Numbered from the stretch's first letter, positions 9,892 to 19,741 are shown. The stretch is 64,000 bases of DNA from Saccharomyces mikatae IFO 1815 (GCF_947241705.1 NC_079262.1:310001-374000), one strand, 5' to 3'. Program-made: numbers and translations. The notes: a model not told the origin generated them from the sequence alone.

Positions 9892-11394
9892 TCAATAATT
9901 GGCCCACACTTGATTATAACCAGTTTTGTAACCCTTCGTCTCTGGAACCTTCTTCCAGATAAACGCACTTATTAAACAGGCTATGATAGCAAATGTGATA
10001 AAAACATAACCTGACAGGATATCGTGAACAATAGGGAAAGTGTATGCAATAATAAAAGTTCCTATCCAATTACAAATTGTACCGTATCTTTGGGCAAGAA
10101 CCATATCTTGTGGTTTCGAAACCTCTCTCATGATGATAAAAGGCAGTGGATTCAATCCCATTGTGGAAACACCCATATATATAAATGAAAACACTATCAA
10201 AAGGTTCATTTTATTATGGTTCATCGCCATTCCCATCACAAAAGAGGTGATAGAGACTAAAATTGTGGATGTTATCAACAGCGGTTTACGTGGGAGATTA
10301 TGAATCAGCAGAGATACTAATATAGTTACTAATACATTCACCATGCTAATGAAAAAATTTATCTTAATAGCATGTTGAGGATACAGTTGACTAATTATCT
10401 TGGTACCATATAGCACAATGGAATTTATGCCGCAAAATTGTTGTCCAAATAGTAATATGGTGATAACATGACGAGGCTTGATATTTGTTTTATCCCTTAA
10501 ATATTTCCACAATGAGTTTGAACCGCTAATGGAGTTTGTAGTGGTTGGCTCAATTAATGGGTCCCCAGATTCTATTTGTTGTTGCCACTTCTGTATTTCT
10601 TGGGCAGCCTCATCAAAAGTGCCACCACGCAGTTCATATAAAGATAACTTCGCATCAACAACTCTTCCATGTGCTAACATCCACTTTGGAGATTCACCAA
10701 CCATAAACCACATGGTCAAATTCAACAGTGCAATAAGGAAGCTTCCAAACAGAATCCATCTCCAATGATAGGAATTAGTTAGCCAGAGGGCCACTCCTTG
10801 TGTCAACAAGACACCTAACCTGATGCAAATTTGAGTCATAGATCCTAGTAAACCTTCCCAACCACTTGGTGCAACCTCTTTAATGAAGAGCGGTATGATT
10901 ACGATCAGGGACCCACACGAAATTCCCACGAGAATTCTACCAATGATCAAACTCCTATAACTATTCGAATTGAAAATTATCAGAGAGCCGATAATGTTCA
11001 ATATACAATTAGTTAGGCTTGAGAACTTCCTACCATAAATATTGGCCAAACTGGTGGCAAAATAGGAGCCTAAGATACCCCCAATACAAAAAACAGAGGT
11101 CACGATACCAATTTGTTCGTCATTCAATGGTATACATTGTTTATATCCTCTTCTCCCTAACCACGTTCGGTCATACGGATAACCTTCCGTGGGTATGTCA
11201 AATTCTGAACACGAAAGCACCTGCTGAGGTGCATTTAGTTCCGATAAGTGATATCCAAATTGTAGTGAACCGATGGAAGCTACCATAATTGCATAAAACA
11301 AAGCTTTTGTTATTTTATTCTTATTTTGCCTAGGTATTCCAACATTGGAAAGAAAAGCTGACCTAGATAACAATCTAGATAGTAATCTACTCAT
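9892..11394 (-). CDS. VPS73: Vps73, MFS sugar-transporter-like membrane protein
   Basis: This 500-aa membrane protein has about 12 hydrophobic segments and the sugar-porter signatures: GRILVGISCGS after helix 4, a RWRW-type loop motif, and PETKG at the end of the last helix. It matches S. cerevisiae Vps73, a mitochondrial-fraction protein whose loss affects vacuolar protein sorting; its substrate is unknown. Oddly, the C-terminus here reads VPETKGYKTGYNQVWANY, whereas the S. cerevisiae protein as I remember it stops soon after PETK (about 486 aa). The N-terminus also differs slightly. Its promoter faces that of RPL28 across 780 bp. Confidence 0.93.
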   Translation of the reverse strand: MSRLLSRLLSRSAFLSNVGIPRQNKNKITKALFYAIMVASIGSLQFGYHLSELNAPQQVLSCSEFDIPTEGYPYDRTWLGRRGYKQCIPLNDEQIGIVTSVFCIGGILGSYFATSLANIYGRKFSSLTNCILNIIGSLIIFNSNSYRSLIIGRILVGISCGSLIVIIPLFIKEVAPSGWEGLLGSMTQICIRLGVLLTQGVALWLTNSYHWRWILFGSFLIALLNLTMWFMVGESPKWMLAHGRVVDAKLSLYELRGGTFDEAAQEIQKWQQQIESGDPLIEPTTTNSISGSNSLWKYLRDKTNIKPRHVITILLFGQQFCGINSIVLYGTKIISQLYPQHAIKINFFISMVNVLVTILVSLLIHNLPRKPLLITSTILVSITSFVMGMAMNHNKMNLLIVFSFIYMGVSTMGLNPLPFIIMREVSKPQDMVLAQRYGTICNWIGTFIIAYTFPIVHDILSGYVFITFAIIACLISAFIWKKVPETKGYKTGYNQVWANY

Positions 11395-11890
11395 ATTGCG
11401 CTGTGTACCTGCTTACCTCCTTCTAATTTAACTTTCTCTATCTCAAAATTATTCACCTTTCAATTTCACTTTTTTGTAAAGAAGAAACCCCCCTTTCATG
11501 TTGCCGCCAATAGCATATTAACATAAAAGAGAAGAATAAACAGTTCCTCAAAAAGAGGATAGAAAACACCAAAAATAGCAAAATCGCTTGCACTTTGGTT
11601 TTCTTCTCGTGATGAACAAATGCTTGCCCTTTCCGATACTCTCAAGGTTAACGTTACAAATAAATGAACTACACTAATGATTAACACAGTTGTTGAGTGA
11701 TACAACAACGAAAAAGCAAGGCCAAACTAAATTGAAACGATAGTGTGTATCTTTCACACAGACAATAGTAAAATCCAGTCCCAATCAGTCTTTAATGTCA
11801 ACAAAACCGTTCGAAGCACATCAATAGTGTCGGTAAGGCTTCAAGAGCATTCTTACAAAAACTCAGTAAAAAGATGTACTATTACCAATT
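11395..11890. other. VPS73-RPL28 divergent intergenic region, VPS73 side
   Basis: This is divergent promoter DNA. Short frames at 11496-11708 and 11743-11964 have no family resemblance and are taken as chance. No RNA gene or repeat is recognised. The Rap1-like sites for RPL28 lie just downstream. Confidence 0.5.
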
Positions 11891-11892
11891 GT

Positions 11893-11930
11893 ACACCTGT
11901 ACATCTAGGCACTATCAAAACCCATACCTT
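11893..11930 (+). promoter_or_regulatory. Tandem Rap1-like sites upstream of RPL28
   Basis: ACACCTGTACATC at 11893-11905 and AACCCATACCTT at 11919-11930 both fit Rap1 sites of ribosomal-protein genes (ACACCTGTACAT and ACACCCATACAT types). They are same-orientated, 26 bp apart start to start and about 250-280 bp before the RPL28 ATG, the usual distance for Rap1-Fhl1-Ifh1 control. The region downstream is T-rich, as is normal for these promoters. Confidence 0.8.
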
Positions 11931-12174
11931 CAAAAGCCTAAGTAATTTTATTGTCACAATTTGATGCTTTTCCTCTGCATCGCGCAGAAGACCGCAGAGA
12001 CGCAGATATTTTTATTCATAGACATTACTCCCGAATGCGCGCCTTTTTGGCCTGGTTGAAACACTTCATCTATATCAATGTATATTTAAGATGACTTTTC
12101 TTTCTCTGCTACATCCTGTTTTCTTTCTATATCTAAAATTTACCTAAAAAAACCAATCATCCAACTAATCAAAA

Positions 12175-13126
12175 ATGCCTTCCAGATTCACTAAGACTAG
12201 AAAGCACAGAGGTCACGTCTCAGGTATGTAATTCCATTTGGAAGAGGGAATGAAAGAACCAAGACGGTGACTTTTTCGAGTGTTGTGCAACCCATATGTC
12301 GTGTGTACCATGGTGTGGGAAATTATTAGCTAACCAAGGCCGCATACAATATTTCTTAATGTTTTGATCGTGAACTTTGTATCGCTATCTCAAAGTGAGA
12401 TAGCTTACTCGAGTGTACGCTCGAGTAATTGTACTCTTCCATCATGAACTAAACGAGGGGAAAGTGTGCAAACGCTTGGATATGTTATGTTTCCTTTTTA
12501 TACTCCATGTTATCCAGTACAGTCATACTGTCTATGCATTTTGCGGCGTATTAAGATAGGCTTTTCATCTAAATGTTGAAGAGTTTCTTGATACAGTTGT
12601 AAAAAATGGTAGAGGGCACAACAATGAAAAAGAGTTACCATGTTTCTTTCCAAACAGAAAAAGAAATAAAAATCTGTTTTACTAACAATCATTATATTGT
12701 ATTTCCAATATTTTTATTTGTATAGCCGGTAAAGGTCGTGTCGGTAAGCACAGAAAGCATCCCGGTGGTAGAGGTATGGCCGGTGGTCAACATCACCACA
12801 GAATTAACATGGATAAGTACCATCCAGGTTATTTCGGTAAGGTTGGTATGAGATACTTCCACAAGCAACAAGCTCATTTCTGGAAGCCAGTTTTGAACTT
12901 GGACAAATTGTGGACCTTGATCCCAGAAGACAAAAGAGACCAATACTTGAAGTCTGCTTCTAAGGAAACTGCTCCAGTTATTGACACCTTGGCTGCCGGT
13001 TACGGTAAGATCTTGGGTAAGGGTAGAATTCCAAACGTACCAGTTATCGTCAAGGCTAGATTCGTCTCCAAGTTAGCCGAAGAAAAGATCAGAGCTGCTG
13101 GTGGTGTTGTTGAATTGATCGCTTAA
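12175..13126 (+). CDS. RPL28: Rpl28 (uL15), 60S ribosomal protein, one intron
   Basis: Exon 1 is 12175-12223 (49 nt) and exon 2 is 12726-13126 (401 nt). Joined they encode 149 aa beginning [20 protein letters not shown]. The intron (12224-12725, 502 nt) opens GTATGT, has TACTAAC at 12680-12686 and ends at TAG 12723-12725, the first AG after the branch site. The protein is the uL15 family member (L27a in mammals), near-identical to S. cerevisiae Rpl28, where a Q38 change gives cycloheximide resistance; this copy has the usual GGQHHH context at that site. Extreme codon bias fits very high expression. Two Rap1-like sites lie upstream. Confidence 0.98.
12224..12725 (+). other. RPL28 intron with two adjacent perfect hairpins
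   Basis: Besides the splice signals, the intron carries two back-to-back inverted repeats. The first is GCTATCTCA / TGAGATAGC (12384-12392 and 12396-12404, 3-nt loop). The second is TTACTCGAG / CTCGAGTAA (12405-12413 and 12420-12428, 6-nt loop). No snoRNA-like boxes were seen between the splice sites. Confidence 0.9.
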
Positions 13127-13398
13127 ACGTATAGATTGAAGCTTTATATGTATTTTCCCATAAATTATATATTTCAAGTATAATCTAATTCAACCTCTAC
13201 TTCTGTAATATTCATATCACTCATTTTTACTGTTTCGTTTCATGATTTTCTGTGATTAGAGTTGCTTTCAGTAACAGATCTCAACGCTTTTATCGCTTTT
13301 CCCACAGATTCAAAATCATATATAAACAAAGGGTCCAAAGAGAAAACAAACAAAACAAAAGAAGAAAAAATACTTAAGAGAAAGACCAAACGAGTAAT

Positions 13399-14046
13399 AT
13401 GACTGGAAGTAACATTTGGAAGCCAGAGAATAATATTCCTGCCGGAATTCTAGCAGTTCTTTCGAAGCCTCATCCCAATTACCAGTTGGCATTTCTAAAT
13501 ATCGTACAACTTTTGAAAACACAGAGAAGAACCGGTTGGGTTGACCACGATATTGATCCATGTGAGAGTATATCCGACCATATGTACAGAATGGGGTTAA
13601 CTTCCATGTTGATCACAGACAAAAATATAGATCGTAACAAATGTATAAGGATTGCCCTTGTTCACGATTTTGCAGAGTCATTGGTTGGTGATATTACGCC
13701 TAACGATCCAATGACAAAGGAGGAGAAACATCGCAGAGAATTCGAAACTATTAAGTATCTTTGTGAGACGGTTATCGATCCTTGCAATAAAAATGCATCT
13801 AAGGAAATCCTAGATGATTGGTTAGCATACGAAAAGCAGACTTGTTTAGAAGGAAGGTACGTCAAAGATATTGATAAATATGAGATGTTGGTCCAATGTT
13901 TTGAATATGAACAGAAGTATAATGGCAAAAAAGATTTAGAACAATTTTGGAGTGCCATCAATGATATAAAAACTGATGAAGTTAAAGAGTGGACTCAACG
14001 CTTACTAGAAGATCGAAAAGCATTTTTCGATAATTTGAAAGAGTAA
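13399..14046 (+). CDS. YGL101W homologue, HD-domain 5'-deoxynucleotidase
   Basis: The product is 215 aa. It is an HD-domain metal-dependent phosphohydrolase of the YfbR/HDDC2 type, with metal-binding His61 (SDHMYRMG) and the His89-Asp90 pair (ALVHDFAESLVGDITP). It corresponds to S. cerevisiae YGL101W, paralogue of YBR242W, reported to dephosphorylate deoxyribonucleoside monophosphates. The fold covers essentially the whole chain, with no targeting signal seen, so it is probably cytosolic. The N-terminal 25 residues are the most variable part. RPL28 lies 272 bp upstream. Confidence 0.93.
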   Translation: MTGSNIWKPENNIPAGILAVLSKPHPNYQLAFLNIVQLLKTQRRTGWVDHDIDPCESISDHMYRMGLTSMLITDKNIDRNKCIRIALVHDFAESLVGDITPNDPMTKEEKHRREFETIKYLCETVIDPCNKNASKEILDDWLAYEKQTCLEGRYVKDIDKYEMLVQCFEYEQKYNGKKDLEQFWSAINDIKTDEVKEWTQRLLEDRKAFFDNLKE

Positions 14047-14432
14047 AGGAACATTGATTTTTTTGAAAAAAGAAACTCCTTTTTGCTTTCATAAATTCCC
14101 ACCGATGCATACCGTTTTTAACAGAATCTTAATGCTCTTTACTGAAGCATTGGCAATTTATTTACTTCCAGCACACACGTGCCTTGTATGTAACTTTAAA
14201 ATAATCTTTCTATATCATTTGCGAGTTCTGGCAGATACATCAATTGTACGTGTTACATTATCAGCACAATTTCTGTAGTTTCATGTGGTTCTCTATATTT
14301 ATTGTTAAGTCTTCGGCCAAAGGATTAAAAAAAATCATCATGTGAATAGGAACAAGTAAACCAAAGTTCAAAACAAAATCTCACTTTTCGAAAATAGAGA
14401 GGAAGAAGACCAATCCAACAGTATTTTCGAAA
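14047..14432. other. YGL101W-SEH1 intergenic region
   Basis: These 386 bp hold the YGL101W 3' end and the SEH1 promoter. A CACGTG E-box (possible Cbf1 or Pho4 site) lies at 14176-14181. Nothing else is recognised. Confidence 0.5.
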
Positions 14433-15482
14433 ATGCAACCCTTTGATAGTGGGCATGATGATTTAGTTCATGATGTTGTTTATGATTTTTATGGGAGACA
14501 TGTGGCAACCTGTTCTTCTGACCAACATATAAAAGTTTTTAAATTGGACAAGGAAACAAGCAATTGGGAGTTAAGCGATTCATGGAGAGCTCATGATAGC
14601 AGCATAGTTTCCATTGATTGGGCAAGTCCTGAGTACGGTCGCATTATTGCTTCCGCCTCCTACGATAAGACTGTAAAACTATGGGAAGAAGACCCCGACC
14701 AAGAAGAATGCTCTGGCCGTCGCTGGAACAAATTATGTACCTTAAATGATCCCAAAGGGTCACTTTATAGCGTAAAGTTTGCACCAGCACATTTGGGCTT
14801 AAAGTTAGCTTGTTTAGGTAACGATGGAATTCTCAGAATTTATGACGCCCTGGAACCCTCTGACTTGAGATCATGGACATTGACATCTGAAATGAGAGTA
14901 CTATCTATACCACCAGCAAATCATCTACAATCTGATTTCTGCCTTTCCTGGTGTCCTTCAAGGTTCTCTCCTGAGAAACTTGCAGTCTCTGCGCTGGAGC
15001 AAGCGATTATATATCAAAGAGGTAAAGACGGTAAAATTCATATTGCAGCAAGACTTCCTGGCCATAAAAGTTTAATAAGAAGCATCAGCTGGGCTCCTTC
15101 CATTGGCAGATGGTATCAACTCATTGCAACAGGTTGCAAAGATGGTAAGATTCGAATTTTCAAAGTTACGGAAAAATTAAGTCCTCTGGCATCAGAGGAA
15201 TCCTCAAACAATTCAAAAATAACTGATAACGGTGCTGATATTGATATGGATGCACAGGGCAGATCAGACTCAAATACTGAAGAAAAATCCGAATTACAAT
15301 CAAGCTTGAAGGTCGAACTTCTAAGTGAGCATGATGACCATAATGGCGAAGTCTGGTCCGTGTCCTGGAACTTAACGGGTACGATTTTAAGCAGTGCTGG
15401 AGATGACGGAAAAGTGCGTTTATGGAAAGCAACTTATTCGAATGAATTTAAGTGTATGTCAGTAATTACTGCCCAACAATAA
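14433..15482 (+). CDS. SEH1: Seh1, nucleoporin and SEA-complex WD40 protein
   Basis: This 349-aa protein, the same length as in S. cerevisiae, consists of an open WD40 propeller. Recognisable blades include HDDLVHDVVYDFYGRHVATC, SIVSIDWASPEYGRIIASASYDKTVKLWE, and the last blade HNGEVWSVSWNLTGTILSSAGDDGKVRLWK. An acidic Ser/Asp-rich insertion sits near residues 250-285. Seh1 completes its propeller with a blade donated by Nup85 in the Y-shaped Nup84 complex of the nuclear pore, and by Sea4 in the SEACAT arm of the TORC1 regulator SEA. Confidence 0.97.
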   Translation: MQPFDSGHDDLVHDVVYDFYGRHVATCSSDQHIKVFKLDKETSNWELSDSWRAHDSSIVSIDWASPEYGRIIASASYDKTVKLWEEDPDQEECSGRRWNKLCTLNDPKGSLYSVKFAPAHLGLKLACLGNDGILRIYDALEPSDLRSWTLTSEMRVLSIPPANHLQSDFCLSWCPSRFSPEKLAVSALEQAIIYQRGKDGKIHIAARLPGHKSLIRSISWAPSIGRWYQLIATGCKDGKIRIFKVTEKLSPLASEESSNNSKITDNGADIDMDAQGRSDSNTEEKSELQSSLKVELLSEHDDHNGEVWSVSWNLTGTILSSAGDDGKVRLWKATYSNEFKCMSVITAQQ

Positions 15483-15832
15483 GTACGAATATACATATTA
15501 ATATTTACCGGTATCTCTGTACGTGTACATTAGTCTGTATTTTATAAGACAGCAAATGGGTCGATAAGCCAAATATCATCAACACTCATAGTAAGTGTGT
15601 ACCCTCTACTGTCATAACACATTGATTCCATGAGATTATTTTTGATATAGTATATTCCTTCGATTTACACTAGATTCCTTCGCCTCTTCGCCTGGAAATT
15701 TTTCAAGGCCGAGATAAAAAATTTGTCAATGAGAAAGAAATGTTAACTACTACTCATTAAGTGTTGATGAGCACATAAACCAATTTTATTCTGATATAGA
15801 GCTTAAACCGGTATTTGAAACTCACACTAATA
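15483..15832. other. SEH1-LSG1 intergenic region
   Basis: These 350 bp contain the SEH1 3' end and the LSG1 promoter. GGAAATTTTTCA near 15694-15704 resembles an inverted RRPE element, expected for a ribosome-assembly gene. No PAC box is seen close by. Confidence 0.45.
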
Positions 15833-17755
15833 ATGCCACCAAAAGAAGCTCCCAAGAAATGGAAGGCACCAAAAGGACCAAAACCTAACCACCGTAAAAA
15901 CAAAAATAAGCTTGAATTAGGTAGGGCGATTAAATATGCACGTCAAAAGGAAAACGCAATCGAGTATTTACCTGATGGTGAAATGAGGTTCACTACAGAT
16001 AAACATGAAGCTAACTGGGTTAAATTAAGATCTGTGACTCAAGAATCTGCTCTCGATGAATTTCTAAGTACAGCTGCGCTAGCAGATAAGGATTTCACGG
16101 CTGATAGACATTCAAACGTCAAAATTATTAGAATGGATAGTGGAAATGATTCTGCAACTTCTCAAGGATTTTCTATGACTAATGAGCAGCGTGGAACTCT
16201 TAATGCGAAGCAGAGGGCGCTTGCTAAGGATTTGATCGTTCCAAGGAGGCCTGAATGGGATGAGGGTATGTCCAAGTTTCAACTGGATAGACAAGAAAAG
16301 GAAGCATTTTTAGAATGGAGAAGAAAATTGGCGCATTTACAAGAAAGTAACGAAGACTTGTTGTTAACGCCATTTGAAAGAAATATTGAGGTTTGGAAAC
16401 AATTGTGGAGAGTAGTTGAAAGGTCAGATTTGGTTGTTCAAATTGTAGACGCAAGAAACCCATTGCTGTTTAGATCTGTCGATCTGGAAAGATATGTAAA
16501 AGAGTCGGATGATAGAAAGGCAAATTTACTGCTAGTCAATAAAGCTGATTTATTGACCAAGAAGCAGCGTGTCGCTTGGGCGAAATACTTTATCTCCAAA
16601 AATATTTCGTTCACGTTCTACTCTGCATTGAGAGCTAATCAATTGTTAGAAAAACAAAAGGAAATGGGAGATGATTATAGAGAACAAGAATTTGAAGAAG
16701 CTGATGAAGAGGGTTTAGATGTTGATGAAGAAGTTTTGGAAAAGGTTAAAATTCTGTCCATTGATCAATTAGAAGAATTGTTTTTATCAAAGGCTCCTAA
16801 TGAGCCCCTTTTACCACCCCTACCTGGTCAATCTCCTCTGATTAATATTGGTTTGGTTGGTTATCCAAATGTTGGTAAATCTTCTACAATTAATTCACTC
16901 GTGGGTGCCAAAAAAGTTTCCGTTTCATCCACACCCGGTAAAACCAAACATTTCCAAACCATTAAGCTGTCTGATTCTGTTATGCTCTGTGATTGCCCTG
17001 GTCTTGTCTTCCCAAATTTTGCATATAACAAGGGTGAGCTTGTATGTAATGGTGTTTTGCCTATTGATCAGTTACGTGATTATATTGAACCAGCAGGTTT
17101 AGTAGCAGAAAGGATACCTAAGTACTACATTGAGGCCATTTACGGTATCCATATTCAAACCAAATCAAGGGATGAAGGGGGGAATGGGAATATACCAACT
17201 GCACAAGAGTTGTTAGTAGCATACGCCAGAGCACGTGGTTATATGACTCAAGGTTACGGTTCCGCCGATGAACCAAGGGCAAGTCGTTATATATTGAAAG
17301 ATTACGTTAATGGGAAACTGCTGTATGTCAATCCTCCACCCCATCTAGAGGATGACACACCTTACACTAGAGAAGAGTGTGAAGAATTCAACAAGGACCT
17401 ATATGTCTTTGATAGACTACCTGATACTAGAAAGGAGCAAGTACAAAACGCTGCTAAGGCTAAAGGTATTGATATAGTGGATTTGGCTCGTGATTTAAAC
17501 CAGCTAACTTTTTCTGCTCACACAGGTGGGGATATGCAGAAAGAAGCCAAATCTGTCACACACGGTGGTAAGCAGGCTGCACTATACAATGCTGCTGAGG
17601 ACTTGGATAGGGATTTCTTCAAGATGAACAACATCGAAGGTAAATTAAGTACACCATTCCACAAAGTTCAAAATAGCTCAGCTGGTAAGAGACACAACAA
17701 GAAAAATAAAAGTAAAAATGCGAAAAGTAAATTTTTCAGCATCGAAAATAACTAG
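15833..17755 (+). CDS. LSG1: Lsg1, cytoplasmic GTPase that releases Nmd3 from 60S subunits
   Basis: The ATG at 15833 gives MPPKEAPKKWKAPKG and 640 aa, as in S. cerevisiae; the upstream in-frame codon is TTG. It is a circularly permuted GTPase. The G4 motif (VNKADLL, near residue 240) comes before G1 (GYPNVGKSSTIN, near 345) and G3 (DCPGLVFP, near 387). An acidic insertion (EEADEEGLDVDEE) lies between G4 and G1, and both termini are basic, ending in a Lys-rich tail. Lsg1 acts last in cytoplasmic 60S maturation, driving Nmd3 release after Rpl10 loading. Confidence 0.97.
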   Translation: MPPKEAPKKWKAPKGPKPNHRKNKNKLELGRAIKYARQKENAIEYLPDGEMRFTTDKHEANWVKLRSVTQESALDEFLSTAALADKDFTADRHSNVKIIRMDSGNDSATSQGFSMTNEQRGTLNAKQRALAKDLIVPRRPEWDEGMSKFQLDRQEKEAFLEWRRKLAHLQESNEDLLLTPFERNIEVWKQLWRVVERSDLVVQIVDARNPLLFRSVDLERYVKESDDRKANLLLVNKADLLTKKQRVAWAKYFISKNISFTFYSALRANQLLEKQKEMGDDYREQEFEEADEEGLDVDEEVLEKVKILSIDQLEELFLSKAPNEPLLPPLPGQSPLINIGLVGYPNVGKSSTINSLVGAKKVSVSSTPGKTKHFQTIKLSDSVMLCDCPGLVFPNFAYNKGELVCNGVLPIDQLRDYIEPAGLVAERIPKYYIEAIYGIHIQTKSRDEGGNGNIPTAQELLVAYARARGYMTQGYGSADEPRASRYILKDYVNGKLLYVNPPPHLEDDTPYTREECEEFNKDLYVFDRLPDTRKEQVQNAAKAKGIDIVDLARDLNQLTFSAHTGGDMQKEAKSVTHGGKQAALYNAAEDLDRDFFKMNNIEGKLSTPFHKVQNSSAGKRHNKKNKSKNAKSKFFSIENN

Positions 17756-17837
17756 CGTAACTCAGATAACTTTCCTTCAAATAACTGTATATTATTAATC
17801 TTATCATCTTACCAATTATTTTGCGTCCTGTAGAAAC

Positions 17838-17872
17838 AGCCCTAAGTAAACCAGTTTAACTTTGTTACCCGG
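17838..17872 (+). promoter_or_regulatory. Tbf1-like and Reb1 sites upstream of snR82
   Basis: AGCCCTAA at 17838-17845 fits the Tbf1 site and TTACCCGG at 17865-17872 fits the Reb1 site. They precede a run of ten T at 17959-17968 and the snR82 start. Yeast snoRNA promoters are known to use Tbf1, often with Reb1. The same pair occurs upstream of snR10 in this window with identical spacing. Confidence 0.75.
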
Positions 17873-17989
17873 AAAGAAAATCTCTTAAAATTGCTTAAAT
17901 AAGCTCCAAAATTCTTACCGTCATTATTTCTTACTCTATTCTACTCAAAGTTTACTGCTTTTTTTTTTAATTTAAGTCTAAAATGACAA

Positions 17990-18257
17990 GGCTCTTCAAC
18001 ACATTTCAACATGTTCAAGTGATTTGTGCTAGTGGATGAGCATTTTGGGACGACTGGCTTGGTTATCGGGAGTTTTTCTTGAATCCAAGCTGGTTTTCTC
18101 TCGTGATTATCCTTAAGCTTCGCAAATTACACTTTATCCCACGCATTAAGAAATAAGCTCAAGATGCCTAGAATTAGTTTTTATCCTGCCTTTTTTCGCT
18201 AACAATGACTGAGTATTTCCCACAGTCTATAGTTTGATAGTAGACGGGCAGACATTT
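17990..18257 (+). ncRNA. SNR82: snR82, H/ACA-box snoRNA
   Basis: The call rests on synteny (snR82 lies between LSG1 and USE1 in S. cerevisiae), on an ACA at 18252-18254 three nucleotides from a T-run, on a candidate H box AAATAA at 18151-18156, and on inverted-repeat stems in the 5' half (CTGGCTTGG paired with CCAAGCTGG). The upstream Tbf1 and Reb1 sites add support. The start is set from the known 268-nt length and is approximate. In S. cerevisiae snR82 guides pseudouridylation of 25S rRNA at several positions. I did not check guide pockets. Confidence 0.75.
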
Positions 18258-18550
18258 TTTTCCATTTCCTCTCATTTTTTTTATATATGCCTGTGTATGT
18301 TTATAGGTATGGTCAGGGGTAAGTACGTACCTCTAACATCTTGTCAGTGATATAGCGTAGATCGAAATCTTTGAAGATTCTAGTCAAAATTGATTCATTT
18401 TTCTTCCCTTAATAAACTTGTTTAGGTGAAGTGTGGCCGAGGGAAAACACGTTACCACACTCATTAAATATTTAAGATGGAATAAGATTTCAAATTACGT
18501 AAGAAATAGAGAAAGTTCGATAGAGGTGATAACACCCAAAATAGTAACGC

Positions 18551-19291
18551 ATGATGACGGAGATATCCAACGATCCGTTTTTGATCTACGTATTGAATAC
18601 CAAACAGTTAAGTAATTTGGACCGCCTACGAAAGAAAGCAGTTACAAAACAACTAGAATTAAGTGCTGACAATAAGAATTCAGAAGAGTTTTTGAAGTAT
18701 CAACATATGTACCAAACAGAAGCATTTGAATGTTCACAGAAAAGACACGATTCACACAAAATAATGGAGAATGAATACGAACTGTACCAAAGAAGTTCTA
18801 AAACAAGAAGATACAGTATCGATTTAGATTCCGTGCCTGCAGCAGATATGGATCCACAAGCAGTAAACTCAAATGAGGACTTTCTTGATAGGGATGAAGA
18901 TAATGATGCTGTTATGGAACTAAGGAAGAGGTTGTTAGGGAAACAGCAGAGCAAGGGTCTGGGATATGAATCCACTAAATCAGTCGATAGGCAAATTGAA
19001 GATCAAGATACCTTGCAACAGGATTTGATTCAAGATATGAGCAAACTTGTGGGTAGTCTGAAACAGGGAGCTGTGGCTTTTCAATCCGCACTTGATGAAG
19101 ACAAACAAGTCCTTGGAGCTGCAGAGATTGGCATTCAAGTTGCCTCTCAAGGTTTAATGGATGTCAGTGGCAAATTAAAGAAATATGACAAAAGTAAATT
19201 GAGTTACCTGTTTTATATAACAGTTTTCATTTTCATGATTCTTGGGCTGGTGTTCACTTTCATTATAATTCAACTCTTCCCAGCACTATAA
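18551..19291 (+). CDS. USE1: Use1 (Slt1), ER t-SNARE of Golgi-to-ER retrograde traffic
   Basis: Two adjacent ATGs (18551 and 18554) give 246 or 245 aa; the S. cerevisiae protein starts at the equivalent of the second. Residues about 1-125 are quickly evolving. The SNARE region follows (IEDQDTLQQDLIQDMSKLVG), with a central polar residue of the Q/D type, and is nearly unchanged from S. cerevisiae. A C-terminal membrane anchor at about 219-243 (YLFYITVFIFMILGLVFTFI) ends the chain, so this is a tail-anchored ER protein. Use1 works with Ufe1, Sec20 and Sec22 and the Dsl1 tether. The stark contrast between the variable N-terminus and fixed C-terminus is typical. Confidence 0.95.
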   Translation: MMTEISNDPFLIYVLNTKQLSNLDRLRKKAVTKQLELSADNKNSEEFLKYQHMYQTEAFECSQKRHDSHKIMENEYELYQRSSKTRRYSIDLDSVPAADMDPQAVNSNEDFLDRDEDNDAVMELRKRLLGKQQSKGLGYESTKSVDRQIEDQDTLQQDLIQDMSKLVGSLKQGAVAFQSALDEDKQVLGAAEIGIQVASQGLMDVSGKLKKYDKSKLSYLFYITVFIFMILGLVFTFIIIQLFPAL

Positions 19292-19741
19292 ATTAGTTAC
19301 AACGTCGAGTCGACGCACATAGAGTTTTAATTGTTAAAGATATTATGTTGAACGAGACTCTAAATGCTCTTTAATTTTTATGGGTATATCCTCGAAGTCC
19401 AATCCGCAAGACTACTGTATCTTAAATAAAAGTGTACGAAAGGGTATATATACAGTAGAATTGAATATTAAGCAATCCTTTTACGTTAGAAAAGGTTCTT
19501 AGTTTAAGTTATTGAGATCGAGTTTAGCTATCGGAATGCTGTTACATACTACAAAGGCTTAACTTTTTATTTGTTATAACACAAACTAAGTACAAACTTA
19601 ATACAAATGGTTATCTGCACACCAATACTTTCACTTCCTACGTTTTCTTGATTGAAATAGAAGCTAATGTAAACAGTGGAGTTTTATTACTACTTTGTAA
19701 GGCACTTCCCCTAAAAAAATCAAATGTTGTGACTTCATACG
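19292..19741. other. USE1 downstream intergenic region
   Basis: This 450-bp AT-rich stretch lies between the USE1 stop and the first LTR remnant. I see no reading frame, RNA gene or repeat that I can name. Confidence 0.5.
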
